Below, one piece after another: positions 1 through 6,934 of a stretch of DNA of 38,188 nt (position 1 is its first letter; every line of letters starts with the position of its first letter). Source of the stretch: Omnitrophica bacterium GWA2_41_15 (GTDB lineage Bacteria > Omnitrophota > Gorgyraeia > Gygaellales > Profunditerraquicolaceae); NCBI GenBank assembly GCA_919901915.1, contig CAKKQB010000012.1, forward strand, positions 7,871 to 46,058, read 5' to 3'. The notes below the pieces were generated by a model, which was not told where the DNA came from, did no database searches, and was given only the letters and a program-made list of their open reading frames with translations. Position numbers and translations under genes: made by a program.

Positions 1-93
1 AAAAGAGAATTAGAGTTAAAGCAGGCGGAAGAGGCGCGTCAAGCAGCCGCGCAGGCAGAACCAGAAGAAGTTAACCATCAAAAAGAAAAATAA
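1..93 (+). CDS. 3' end of an unidentified gene (partial)
   Basis: Frame 1 is open from the window edge to a TAA at 91-93. It gives 30 residues rich in Glu, Ala, Gln and Lys, ending NHQKEK. This is the charged, probably disordered tail of a protein whose body lies outside the window. It is followed by a hairpin terminator, which supports a real gene end. The tail alone does not identify the product. Confidence 0.5.
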   Translation, partial: KRELELKQAEEARQAAAQAEPEEVNHQKEK

Positions 94-104
94 AACTTCC
101 ACTT

Positions 105-144
105 ACAAGAAAGCGGGGCAGGTTTTTCCTGCTCCGCTTCTTTG
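105..144 (+). terminator. hairpin terminator after the partial gene
   Basis: An 11-bp stem, AGCGGGGCAGG at 112-122 with CCTGCTCCGCT at 128-138 (one G:T pair), closes a five-T loop. The stem can extend imperfectly outwards to about 105 and 144. Only a short, interrupted T run follows, so termination strength is uncertain. It separates the partial upstream gene from the MetRS-like gene. Confidence 0.65.
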
Positions 145-255
145 TAAATAAATATATCCGCTTCGCTTGATTATCCCCCGTTCGTTACTCGTTATCGGCC
201 AATTCAGTTTAATTCACTAAGTTTTATACCTGAAAGATTGTATCAGGAGGTTTTT

Positions 256-576
256 ATGATTACCATAGAAGATTTTAAAAAAATGGAGTTAAGAATTGCT
301 GAAATTAAAGATGTTACTGATCATCCTAACGCGGATAGATTATACGTAGTTGTGTTGGATTTTGGAGATAAAACCAAGCAGGTTGTGGCTGGGATAAGGA
401 ATTTTTATAAAAAGGAAGACTTGGTTGGTAAGCAGGTTGTGGTGGTGGATAATTTAGAGCCGGTAGTATTACGGGGCGTAGAAAGCTATGGGATGCTTCT
501 GGCTGTTTCGGATGAAACAGGACTGGTGATTATAAGCCCGGAAAAAAAGATGAAACCAGGGAGCGTTGTTAAATGA
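256..576 (+). CDS. free-standing tRNA-binding domain protein, like the MetRS C-terminus
   Basis: This is a 106-residue OB-fold tRNA-binding (EMAP-II/Trbp111-like) protein. It starts MITIEDFKKMELRIAEI and contains GKQVVVVDNLEP and the GVESYGMLLA signature typical of the C-terminal appendix of bacterial methionyl-tRNA synthetase. The appendix helps capture tRNA. Here it is a separate gene, so it probably acts as a detached MetRS beta-like subunit or a general tRNA-binding chaperone. An in-frame TTG at 238 is possible, but AGGAGG at 245-250 sits 5 bases before the ATG at 256, which decides the start. The last base of its stop codon is shared in an ATGA overlap with the next gene. CsaA is a related alternative, but the GVES..GMLLA core fits MetRS better. 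Confidence 0.85.
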   Translation: MITIEDFKKMELRIAEIKDVTDHPNADRLYVVVLDFGDKTKQVVAGIRNFYKKEDLVGKQVVVVDNLEPVVLRGVESYGMLLAVSDETGLVIISPEKKMKPGSVVK

Positions 577-1091
577 AACAGTTGAGAATATTAATTAAGC
601 AATTCGTGCCGAGTGAGGTTTGTTTGAAATGCCAGGGTTGCTGCAGGTTCAAAGAGCAGGATTCTGTTTGGGCGCCTTGTCTTTTAGATGAAGAGATTCA
701 GGATTTAATTGATACGGATATATCGAAAGTTTATCTTACATTAGGTAAAAGAATTTCACCTGTGGCGAGCTCTTCCAATAAGGACACGGAGGCAGGATTT
801 ATCTGCCCTTTTCTAGGCCTCGAGGATAATAAATGTAAAATTTATATGAAAAGGCCGTTTGAGTGTCAGTTGTACCCTTTTCTTATTAATTTAAGAGGGA
901 AAAAGGTTATCTTAACCGTAGATCTTAATTGTCAGTATATAAAAGAAAGATTAAATACTAAAGAATTTAAGGAATATGTAGGATACTTAACCGCGTTTTT
1001 TGATTCGCCCGCGCAAATAAAACTCTTAAAGGAAAATCCCCAGATTCTGCAGGCTTATGAAGAAGTTTCAGAGGTTGTTGAATTGTTTTAG
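573..1091 (+). CDS. YkgJ-family cysteine-cluster protein
   Basis: This 172-residue protein of the YkgJ/CxxCxxCC family (putative zinc- or iron-chelating domain) has the family signature near its N-terminus: VCLKCQGCC at residues about 17-25. A second Cys group follows, ICPFLG...CKIYMKRPFECQLYP, at residues about 77-102; the CxIYxxRPxxCxxYP pattern is diagnostic. The biochemical role of the family is not established, and a metal cluster is likely. It overlaps the stop of the upstream tRNA-binding gene by 4 bases (ATGA), which suggests translational coupling. No membrane segment or signal peptide is visible. Confidence 0.85.
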   Translation: MKQLRILIKQFVPSEVCLKCQGCCRFKEQDSVWAPCLLDEEIQDLIDTDISKVYLTLGKRISPVASSSNKDTEAGFICPFLGLEDNKCKIYMKRPFECQLYPFLINLRGKKVILTVDLNCQYIKERLNTKEFKEYVGYLTAFFDSPAQIKLLKENPQILQAYEEVSEVVELF

Positions 1092-1109
1092 AAATTTTTA
1101 ACCGCGCAG

Positions 1110-2045
1110 ATGAGATTCAATAAGTTATCTGTTAAAGATAAAACGGTATTCGATAAATATATGGCTTTAGGCTGCCATGAGTTATCCCCTTATGCCTTTG
1201 AGAATATTTATATCTGGAAAGGGCTTTTTGATATTGAGTGGTTAATTCTCAAGGGAAGTCTTTGCGTATTTTTTAGAGATAAATTCGGTTGTTTTTTATA
1301 TTTATCGCCGCTGACAGAAAAAATAAATCCAGGGATTGTTAGGGGAGTTTTTAAGATTTTAGATAAGTTTAATAAAAATAAGGAAATATCGCGCATAGAA
1401 AACGTAGAAGCTAAAGACAAGGTTTTTTATGAAAAGTTAGGGTTTGTTTGTAGGGTTAAATCAAGTGATTATGTTTGCGAAAGGCAGAGTTTAGAGAATT
1501 TAAAAGGAAATAGATTCAAATCTAAACGCGCGGGGTTTAATTATTTTGTTAAGCGCTATAAATTTGAATATCTGCCATTTTCTTCAAAGTATAAGGATGA
1601 ATGCCTGAAATTATATGATGCCTGGAAAGGTGAGCGAAAATCACAAAATAAAGATTTAATTTATCAGGGAATGCTTGAGGATAGTTATACTTGTCTTGAG
1701 AATGTTTTAGGCGCTTATAAGGATTTAGGCCTTGTTGGAAGAGTAGTTAGAATTTTGCCAGAGATGAGTTTGGTTGAAAGTAATTTAGAGCCGCTTAAGA
1801 GCGCGTCTTTAGCAGGGTTTACTTTTGGGTTTAAATTAAATTCTGATACATTTTGCGTATTATATGAGGTAACTAATCTGGCCATTAAGGGTTTGGCGCA
1901 GTTTATTTTTCGCGAATTTTGTTCTGAATTAAAGGGTTACAGGTACATAAATATTATGGATGATTCAGGGTTAGAGAATCTTAAAAAAGTAAAACTCTCT
2001 TATCATCCGGAGAGGTTGGTTCCGGCGTATATAGTTACGAGATAG
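1110..2045 (+). CDS. DUF2156 / LPG-synthase C-terminal-like protein
   Basis: The 311-residue protein resembles stand-alone DUF2156 proteins, which have a tandem GNAT-like fold related to the C-terminal catalytic domain of MprF phosphatidylglycerol lysyltransferase. Supporting motifs are HELSPYAFENIYIWKG near residues 23-38, a lone ENVEAKDKVFYEKLGF stretch, and the C-terminal YRYINIMDDSGLENLKKVKLSYHPERLVPAYI, which is strongly family-like. It lacks the MprF membrane domain, so direct lipid lysylation is doubtful; an aminoacyl- or acyl-transferase role is inferred from the family only. It starts 18 bases after the YkgJ gene with no clear Shine-Dalgarno sequence. Confidence 0.75.
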   Translation: MRFNKLSVKDKTVFDKYMALGCHELSPYAFENIYIWKGLFDIEWLILKGSLCVFFRDKFGCFLYLSPLTEKINPGIVRGVFKILDKFNKNKEISRIENVEAKDKVFYEKLGFVCRVKSSDYVCERQSLENLKGNRFKSKRAGFNYFVKRYKFEYLPFSSKYKDECLKLYDAWKGERKSQNKDLIYQGMLEDSYTCLENVLGAYKDLGLVGRVVRILPEMSLVESNLEPLKSASLAGFTFGFKLNSDTFCVLYEVTNLAIKGLAQFIFREFCSELKGYRYINIMDDSGLENLKKVKLSYHPERLVPAYIVTR

Positions 2046-2069
2046 GCTAAGCCTAAGCCTTATTTCTAA

Positions 2070-3446
2070 ATGACAGCATACTACACCTCTAAATCATATA
2101 AATTAAAAGTAGATCCTTTTTGGATTTTTGAAGCCCTTAAAGATACAAGAAACTGTTTTTTCTTAGATAGTAGTTTAAATTCAAAATCCACAGGCAGGTA
2201 TTCTTTTTTAGGAACAGATCCTTTTTATATTTTAAAAACAAAAGGTTCGAAACCTTTTGAGAAGTTAAGAGAATTTTTAGAGAAATACAAATTTAGTCCG
2301 TCCAAAGCGCCTTTTCCTTTTATTGGCGGGGCTGTGGGGTATCTTGGTTATGATTTAGGTTTTCTTTTGGAGGAAAAGCTTAGAAAGAAAACCAAAGATG
2401 ATTTAAATATTCCGGACTGTTTTTTCGGTTTTTATAACACTACGGTTATCATTGATAATTTAAAAAAGATTTTTCATATTTTTGCGATTGGATTTCCTGA
2501 AAGATCCTGCCAATTACAAAAGGCCCTTTGTGAGCGCAATTTAAGAAAAATAGAGACCTTGCTTTCACAGATTAGGCCTGATAATAAAATTGATATAAGG
2601 AGAGAATCTCCGGGCATGATTACGCGGTTGAGGCCTAATTTTACAAGGCAGGAGTATGTATCCAAAATAAAGAAAGCTAAGGAATATATAAAGGCTGGTG
2701 ACATCTATCAGGTCAATATTTCCCAGAGATTTAAAGGTCGGACGAATTTGAGCAGTATTGAAGTTTATAAGCGCCTGCGAAGCTTAAGCCCGTCGCATTT
2801 TAGCGCTTATTTTGACGCGGGTGATTTTCAGATTTTGAGTTCTTCTCCGGAAAGATTCCTGAAGCTGGAGCACGACAGAGTAATTACGCGGCCGATGAAA
2901 GGCACGCGGCCGCGCGGGGAAAATAAATTAGATGACAGGCGTTTTAGAAAACAGCTTTTAAACAGCTCGAAAGATAAGGCAGAGCTTATGATGATTATAG
3001 ATTTAGAGAGAAATGATTTAGGCAGGGTTTGCGATTACAATTCAATTTTAGTTTCGCCCTTAAGGGAGCTTGAAGAATATAAGACAGTTTATCAAACTAC
3101 GGCTACTGTTAAGGGTAAGTTATACAAAAATAAAGACAGAGTTGATTTATTATCCGCGTGTTTTCCCGGCGGATCAATTACCGGTTGCCCTAAGATACGC
3201 GCTATGGAGATTATTGAGGAGATTGAGCCAACCAGGCGTTCTATTTATACAGGTTCTTTGGGGTATTTGAGTTTCTGCGGGAATATGGATTTTAACATTT
3301 TGATCCGCACTATATTAAAGAAAAAGGCTCAGGTTTATTTTGGCGTAGGCGCCGGGATTGTGGCTGATTCAGAGCCGGAAGATGAATATGAAGAAACCAT
3401 GGTTAAGGCAAGGGCAATGATGGATGCGGTATTAGGGAAAAATTAA
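2070..3446 (+). CDS. pabB: aminodeoxychorismate synthase component I
   Basis: This 458-residue chorismate-utilising enzyme makes 4-amino-4-deoxychorismate for folate. The N-terminal domain has GRYSFLGTDPF. The catalytic domain carries TRPMKGTRPRG, LMMIIDLERNDLGRVC and FPGGSITGCPKIRAMEIIEEIEP. The Lys in PMKGT is the residue that distinguishes PabB (PIKGT) from anthranilate synthase TrpE (PIAGT), and the pabC-like gene directly after it agrees. No glutaminase partner (pabA) is visible in the window, so ammonia must come from a PabA encoded elsewhere or from free ammonia. The start has no strong ribosome binding site. TrpE is the main alternative and is less likely. Confidence 0.9.
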   Translation: MTAYYTSKSYKLKVDPFWIFEALKDTRNCFFLDSSLNSKSTGRYSFLGTDPFYILKTKGSKPFEKLREFLEKYKFSPSKAPFPFIGGAVGYLGYDLGFLLEEKLRKKTKDDLNIPDCFFGFYNTTVIIDNLKKIFHIFAIGFPERSCQLQKALCERNLRKIETLLSQIRPDNKIDIRRESPGMITRLRPNFTRQEYVSKIKKAKEYIKAGDIYQVNISQRFKGRTNLSSIEVYKRLRSLSPSHFSAYFDAGDFQILSSSPERFLKLEHDRVITRPMKGTRPRGENKLDDRRFRKQLLNSSKDKAELMMIIDLERNDLGRVCDYNSILVSPLRELEEYKTVYQTTATVKGKLYKNKDRVDLLSACFPGGSITGCPKIRAMEIIEEIEPTRRSIYTGSLGYLSFCGNMDFNILIRTILKKKAQVYFGVGAGIVADSEPEDEYEETMVKARAMMDAVLGKN

Positions 3447-3454
3447 AAATTACA

Positions 3455-4306
3455 ATGCAAAATTTAAAAATGAGAGAAACTGTTTTTTTTAACGGAGAAT
3501 TCTTAGATGTTAAAGATGCTAAAATTCCGGTGGTGTCTCCGGGATTTTTGTATGGCTGGGGCTTGTTTGAAACGATGCGTTCGTGTAATGGAAAAATAAT
3601 CTATTTAGATCAACACTTAAAGAGATTAAAAAATTCTTGCGTATTAATTAATCTAAAATTAACTTATTCAACGGTAAAATTAAAAGAAATAATCAGAAAG
3701 GTTGTTTTAACAAACGCCTCTAAAGAAGCTCTTGTAAAATTAATATTATGGAAAAGCAAGCTAAGCACGGAAATTGCTATTTTGGCTAAGAAATATGAAG
3801 TTTATCCGGAGCAAAAATATAAAAAAGGTTTTAAGGTGAAAGTTTCTAGTTTTACGCAAAATAGGGATTTTTTGGTTTCTCGAGTAAAAACTACAAGCCG
3901 CCTTATGTTAGAATTGGCCTTTCAGGAAGCGCTGGCCGGCGGGTTTGATGAAGCGCTTCTTTTTAATTCAAGTGGTTGTATTGCTGAAGGGACCAGAAGC
4001 AATATATTTTTCGTAAAAAATAAAACAATATTTACTCCTTCTTTAGATTGCGGCTGTTTAAACGGTGTTACCCGGAAGGTTATATTTGATTTTGCCCAGG
4101 AGGAAAAAGTAAAAATAACTGAAGGAAAATTTAACCTGCAAGATTTATATAACGCGGACGAGGCATTTTTAACTAATTCTTTGATGGGTGTTATGCCGTT
4201 AGTAACGGTAGAGAATTATAAAATCGCGAAAGGAAAAAGAGGAATGCTGACTAAGTATTTTATAGAAAAGTATAACTACCTGCTAGAAGGAGCTTCTGGA
4301 AAGTGA
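3455..4306 (+). CDS. pabC: aminodeoxychorismate lyase (class IV aminotransferase)
   Basis: This 283-residue PLP-fold type IV protein would convert aminodeoxychorismate to p-aminobenzoate and pyruvate. Family features are VFFNGEFLDVKDAKIPV, GFLYGWGLFETMR, the conserved EGTRSNIFFVKNKTIFTPSLDCGCLNGVTR block, and an acceptable catalytic Lys in the VKTTSRLML region. It follows pabB by 8 bases, which argues for the lyase over a branched-chain or D-amino-acid transaminase. Two starts are possible, ATG at 3455 or ATG at 3470 (MRETVFFNGE). Neither has a clear Shine-Dalgarno sequence, and the second fits family length better. Confidence 0.82.
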   Translation: MQNLKMRETVFFNGEFLDVKDAKIPVVSPGFLYGWGLFETMRSCNGKIIYLDQHLKRLKNSCVLINLKLTYSTVKLKEIIRKVVLTNASKEALVKLILWKSKLSTEIAILAKKYEVYPEQKYKKGFKVKVSSFTQNRDFLVSRVKTTSRLMLELAFQEALAGGFDEALLFNSSGCIAEGTRSNIFFVKNKTIFTPSLDCGCLNGVTRKVIFDFAQEEKVKITEGKFNLQDLYNADEAFLTNSLMGVMPLVTVENYKIAKGKRGMLTKYFIEKYNYLLEGASGK

Positions 4307-4386
4307 AACTTTTATGCCCCGCCTTGACGGGATACCAATAAGAATGAAAATCGTGTTGTTTTAACTCATTAATTTTGAACGAGTCT

Positions 4387-4544
4387 CGGAGATTTTTAAG
4401 TGAAAAAGGGTGGGCAAGCCTACCCCTACGCGGCAAAACACGTAGGAATTAAGTAATGGTTCTCGTAGGGGCGAGCTTGCTCGCCCAAAACAGAAATTAT
4501 AAGATAATTTCTAAATTAGTTGCGGAGATTTTCAGATGAAAAAG
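4387..4544 (+). repeat. imperfect direct repeat flanking a palindromic element and covering the next gene start
   Basis: About 22 bases starting CGGAGATTTT occur at 4387-4408 and again at 4523-4544, each running into TGAAAAAG. The second copy is the actual ribosome binding site and start of the lipoprotein gene at 4536. The first has GTG in place of ATG and leads nowhere. The copies bracket the palindromic element at 4408-4486, as if the gene start was duplicated when the element entered. Confidence 0.55.
4408..4486. repeat. palindromic repeat, GTAGGGGCGRGC family, copy 1
   Basis: Two 23-base arms at 4408-4430 and 4464-4486 are imperfect inverted repeats with the core CCCCTACG / CGTAGGGGC, separated by 33 bases. 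The same arm sequence recurs at 14217-14290, so this is a dispersed family of small non-autonomous (REP or MITE-like) elements. The rest of the 4307-4535 gap holds a small CCCGCCTTGACGGG hairpin near 4317 and an 8-bp inverted repeat GAAATTAT..ATAATTTC at about 4493-4511, with no gene. Confidence 0.8.
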
Positions 4545-6929
4545 CTATTTTTTAGATTTATTATTTTTTTCGTCTTTTCTTATTTCTTAATTGGTTGTGG
4601 AAAGAATCATGATTCAGACCTGGCGAGAGATTTTACCAGGCAGGGTGGTATCTGTTACCAAAAGGCAATAAAAGAATACGAAAGATTAATTTCTCAAGGG
4701 GGAAATTCAGGTAAGTTATATTTTGAATTAGGCCGGTTGTATTTTAGTCGGGGAGAATTTAGAGCCGCTCAAGAATCGTTTAAAAAATCCGATGTTTTGG
4801 ACGCGAAGAAATTTTTGGGTATTTCGTATTTTCGATCGGGCGATTTTACCGATGCCTTGGAAGTCTTTGGTAAAGAGCCTATTTTTTCTGACGATGAGTA
4901 TCTGTATTATTATGGATTAACCTGTGAGAAATTGAATCTGTTTGATAAGGCGGTAGAAAATTATAAAAAAATTACCGCTCTGGGCGGTAATTTTCTACTT
5001 AAAGCGCAAGAGCGTGTTGGGCTTATTGAGAAACAGACCGGCGTGCTTCATATAAAGGATTTAGACGCGAAAATAGATAAGATTTTAACTCAAGCCCCGG
5101 GCAGTGAACAGTATCCGCAGGCAGGAGCTTTAATCTTGTCTTGTGATGAAGAGATTGAAATAACGGTTCAAGGAACGCAGGTTTCTTCATCGCATTATTT
5201 GATCAAGATTTTAAATGAAAGGGGAAAAGAGGATTTTTCCGAGGCCAAGATTTCTTACGATTCTACTTTTGAAAAAGTAGAGTTAGAATATGCCAGAACC
5301 ATAAAACCTGACGGCACGATCGCGGATGTAGGTACCCGCCACATAAGAGATGTTTCCAAATATATGAATTTTCCGCTTTATAGCAATGTACGCGTTTACA
5401 TAATCTCTTTTCCTGAAATTGTTGAAGGAGCGGCAATAGAGTACAAGGTAAAAATTTATCGAAATCAATTGCTTAATAAAAAAGATTTTGTAATAGATTA
5501 TCCTTTAGAGTCATCTGAACCGATTGTTGCCGCTAATTTTACTGTAATTACTCCCAAAGAAAAGCCTTTAAACATAAAAATTGTAAATGAAAAATATAAT
5601 AATTTCGGCGCGAATCTTAAAGCCCAAATAGAAATAAAAGAACCGAATTTAATTTATCGTTGGCAGTTTAAGGATTTGCCTCAAATAATCCCTGAATCGG
5701 GAATGCCTCCCATGGTTGAAGTAAACCCTACCTTGTTTATTTCTACATTTAACAATTGGCAAGACATCTATAATTGGTGGTGGGATTTAGCCAAGGATAA
5801 AATAAAGCCAGATGAAGCGATAAAGGAGAAAGTAAATCAACTGATAAAGGATCAAATAAGTGATGAATTTAAACTTAGGGCAATATATAATTTCTGCGCT
5901 CAAAAAATTCGTTATGTGGCGGTTGAATATGGCCATGCGGGTTACGAGCCGCATAAGGCGGAGGATATATTTAAGTATAAATACGGTGATTGCAAAGATC
6001 AGGCAATATTTTTAGTTACTATGTTAAGGGAGGCTGGATTTTCTGCCTGGCCCGTGCTTATTCCCACAAAGGAATGTAATAATCTAAACGAAGATTTCCC
6101 GTCAGTGTTTTTTAACCACTGTATTGCCGCGGTAAATTTTAGGAATGAGATTGTTTTTCTTGACCCTACCGCGGAAACCTGTTCTTTTGGCGATCTTCCG
6201 CCGGGTGACCAGAATCGCCGGGTTCTTATATTTAAGGACGATGGGTATAAAATATATCAAACGCCTTTGTATCAAGCTGGGCACAATCTTTTAAAACAGG
6301 ATTTAAAAATAAAAATAAATGAAGATGAGACTATCGACGCGCAAAAAACAGTTTTTAGTCATGGCATGCATGACCAGGGACAGCGTTATTGGTTGCTTTA
6401 CACCCAGCCAGAATTAGTTCGGGAAATGTTGAATAAAAAAATACAGGATGTATCTATAGGCGCCAGATTAATAGATTATAAAACTACAAATGTGGACAAT
6501 TTGAATTTACCGGTAACGTTAAGTTATTCATTCAAAGGCCCTGAGTATTTTACGACTGCCGGCAATTTAAGAATTATGCCGCAATTATGCAGTCTCGATA
6601 CTTCTGTAGTGGCAAAAGATAAGCGAAATTTCCCTATTGATTTTGGTGTTTTAGGCAGTAGGGAGGTAGTTTTAGATATTGAAATTCCTCGAGGGTTTGT
6701 TATAAAATATATGCCTGAAAGCGTTATTGAGGATAGTCCATGGTATACATTCGCGTCAAGTTATCTTCAAAAGGCGCGGAAAATATATTTTAAGCAGAGC
6801 TCCAAAGAAAAGAAAACAGTAATCACAAAAGAAGAATACGCGGAATTTAAGAAGTTTTTTGAAAGGCTGGCAAAAAAGATTAAGCAAAGGGTTGTGTTAG
6901 AGGTTAAACACGGATATGCGCGGATTTAG
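4536..6929 (+). CDS. TPR / DUF3857 / transglutaminase-like lipoprotein
   Basis: This 797-residue predicted lipoprotein has the signal sequence MKKLFFRFIIFFVFSYFLIGC, with a lipobox LIGC at residues 18-21. Residues about 40-150 look like TPR units (KAIKEYERLISQGG, YFELGRLYFSRGEF). Residues about 190-370 fit DUF3857, the beta domain usually found in front of transglutaminase cores. The transglutaminase-like core has a full papain-type triad: C486 in YGDCKD, H528 in FFNHC and D543 in FLDPTAE. A beta-rich C-terminal region follows. Family members are surface or periplasmic; the substrate is unknown, and cross-linking, peptidase or binding roles are possible. It is followed after 5 bases by the PilZ gene, so the two are probably co-transcribed. 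Confidence 0.85.
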   Translation: MKKLFFRFIIFFVFSYFLIGCGKNHDSDLARDFTRQGGICYQKAIKEYERLISQGGNSGKLYFELGRLYFSRGEFRAAQESFKKSDVLDAKKFLGISYFRSGDFTDALEVFGKEPIFSDDEYLYYYGLTCEKLNLFDKAVENYKKITALGGNFLLKAQERVGLIEKQTGVLHIKDLDAKIDKILTQAPGSEQYPQAGALILSCDEEIEITVQGTQVSSSHYLIKILNERGKEDFSEAKISYDSTFEKVELEYARTIKPDGTIADVGTRHIRDVSKYMNFPLYSNVRVYIISFPEIVEGAAIEYKVKIYRNQLLNKKDFVIDYPLESSEPIVAANFTVITPKEKPLNIKIVNEKYNNFGANLKAQIEIKEPNLIYRWQFKDLPQIIPESGMPPMVEVNPTLFISTFNNWQDIYNWWWDLAKDKIKPDEAIKEKVNQLIKDQISDEFKLRAIYNFCAQKIRYVAVEYGHAGYEPHKAEDIFKYKYGDCKDQAIFLVTMLREAGFSAWPVLIPTKECNNLNEDFPSVFFNHCIAAVNFRNEIVFLDPTAETCSFGDLPPGDQNRRVLIFKDDGYKIYQTPLYQAGHNLLKQDLKIKINEDETIDAQKTVFSHGMHDQGQRYWLLYTQPELVREMLNKKIQDVSIGARLIDYKTTNVDNLNLPVTLSYSFKGPEYFTTAGNLRIMPQLCSLDTSVVAKDKRNFPIDFGVLGSREVVLDIEIPRGFVIKYMPESVIEDSPWYTFASSYLQKARKIYFKQSSKEKKTVITKEEYAEFKKFFERLAKKIKQRVVLEVKHGYARI

Positions 6930-6934
6930 TTAAT

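Noticed and set aside
2070-3446. Anthranilate synthase TrpE
   Set aside because: PMKGT has the PabB lysine rather than the TrpE alanine, and pabC follows directly with no trp genes nearby.
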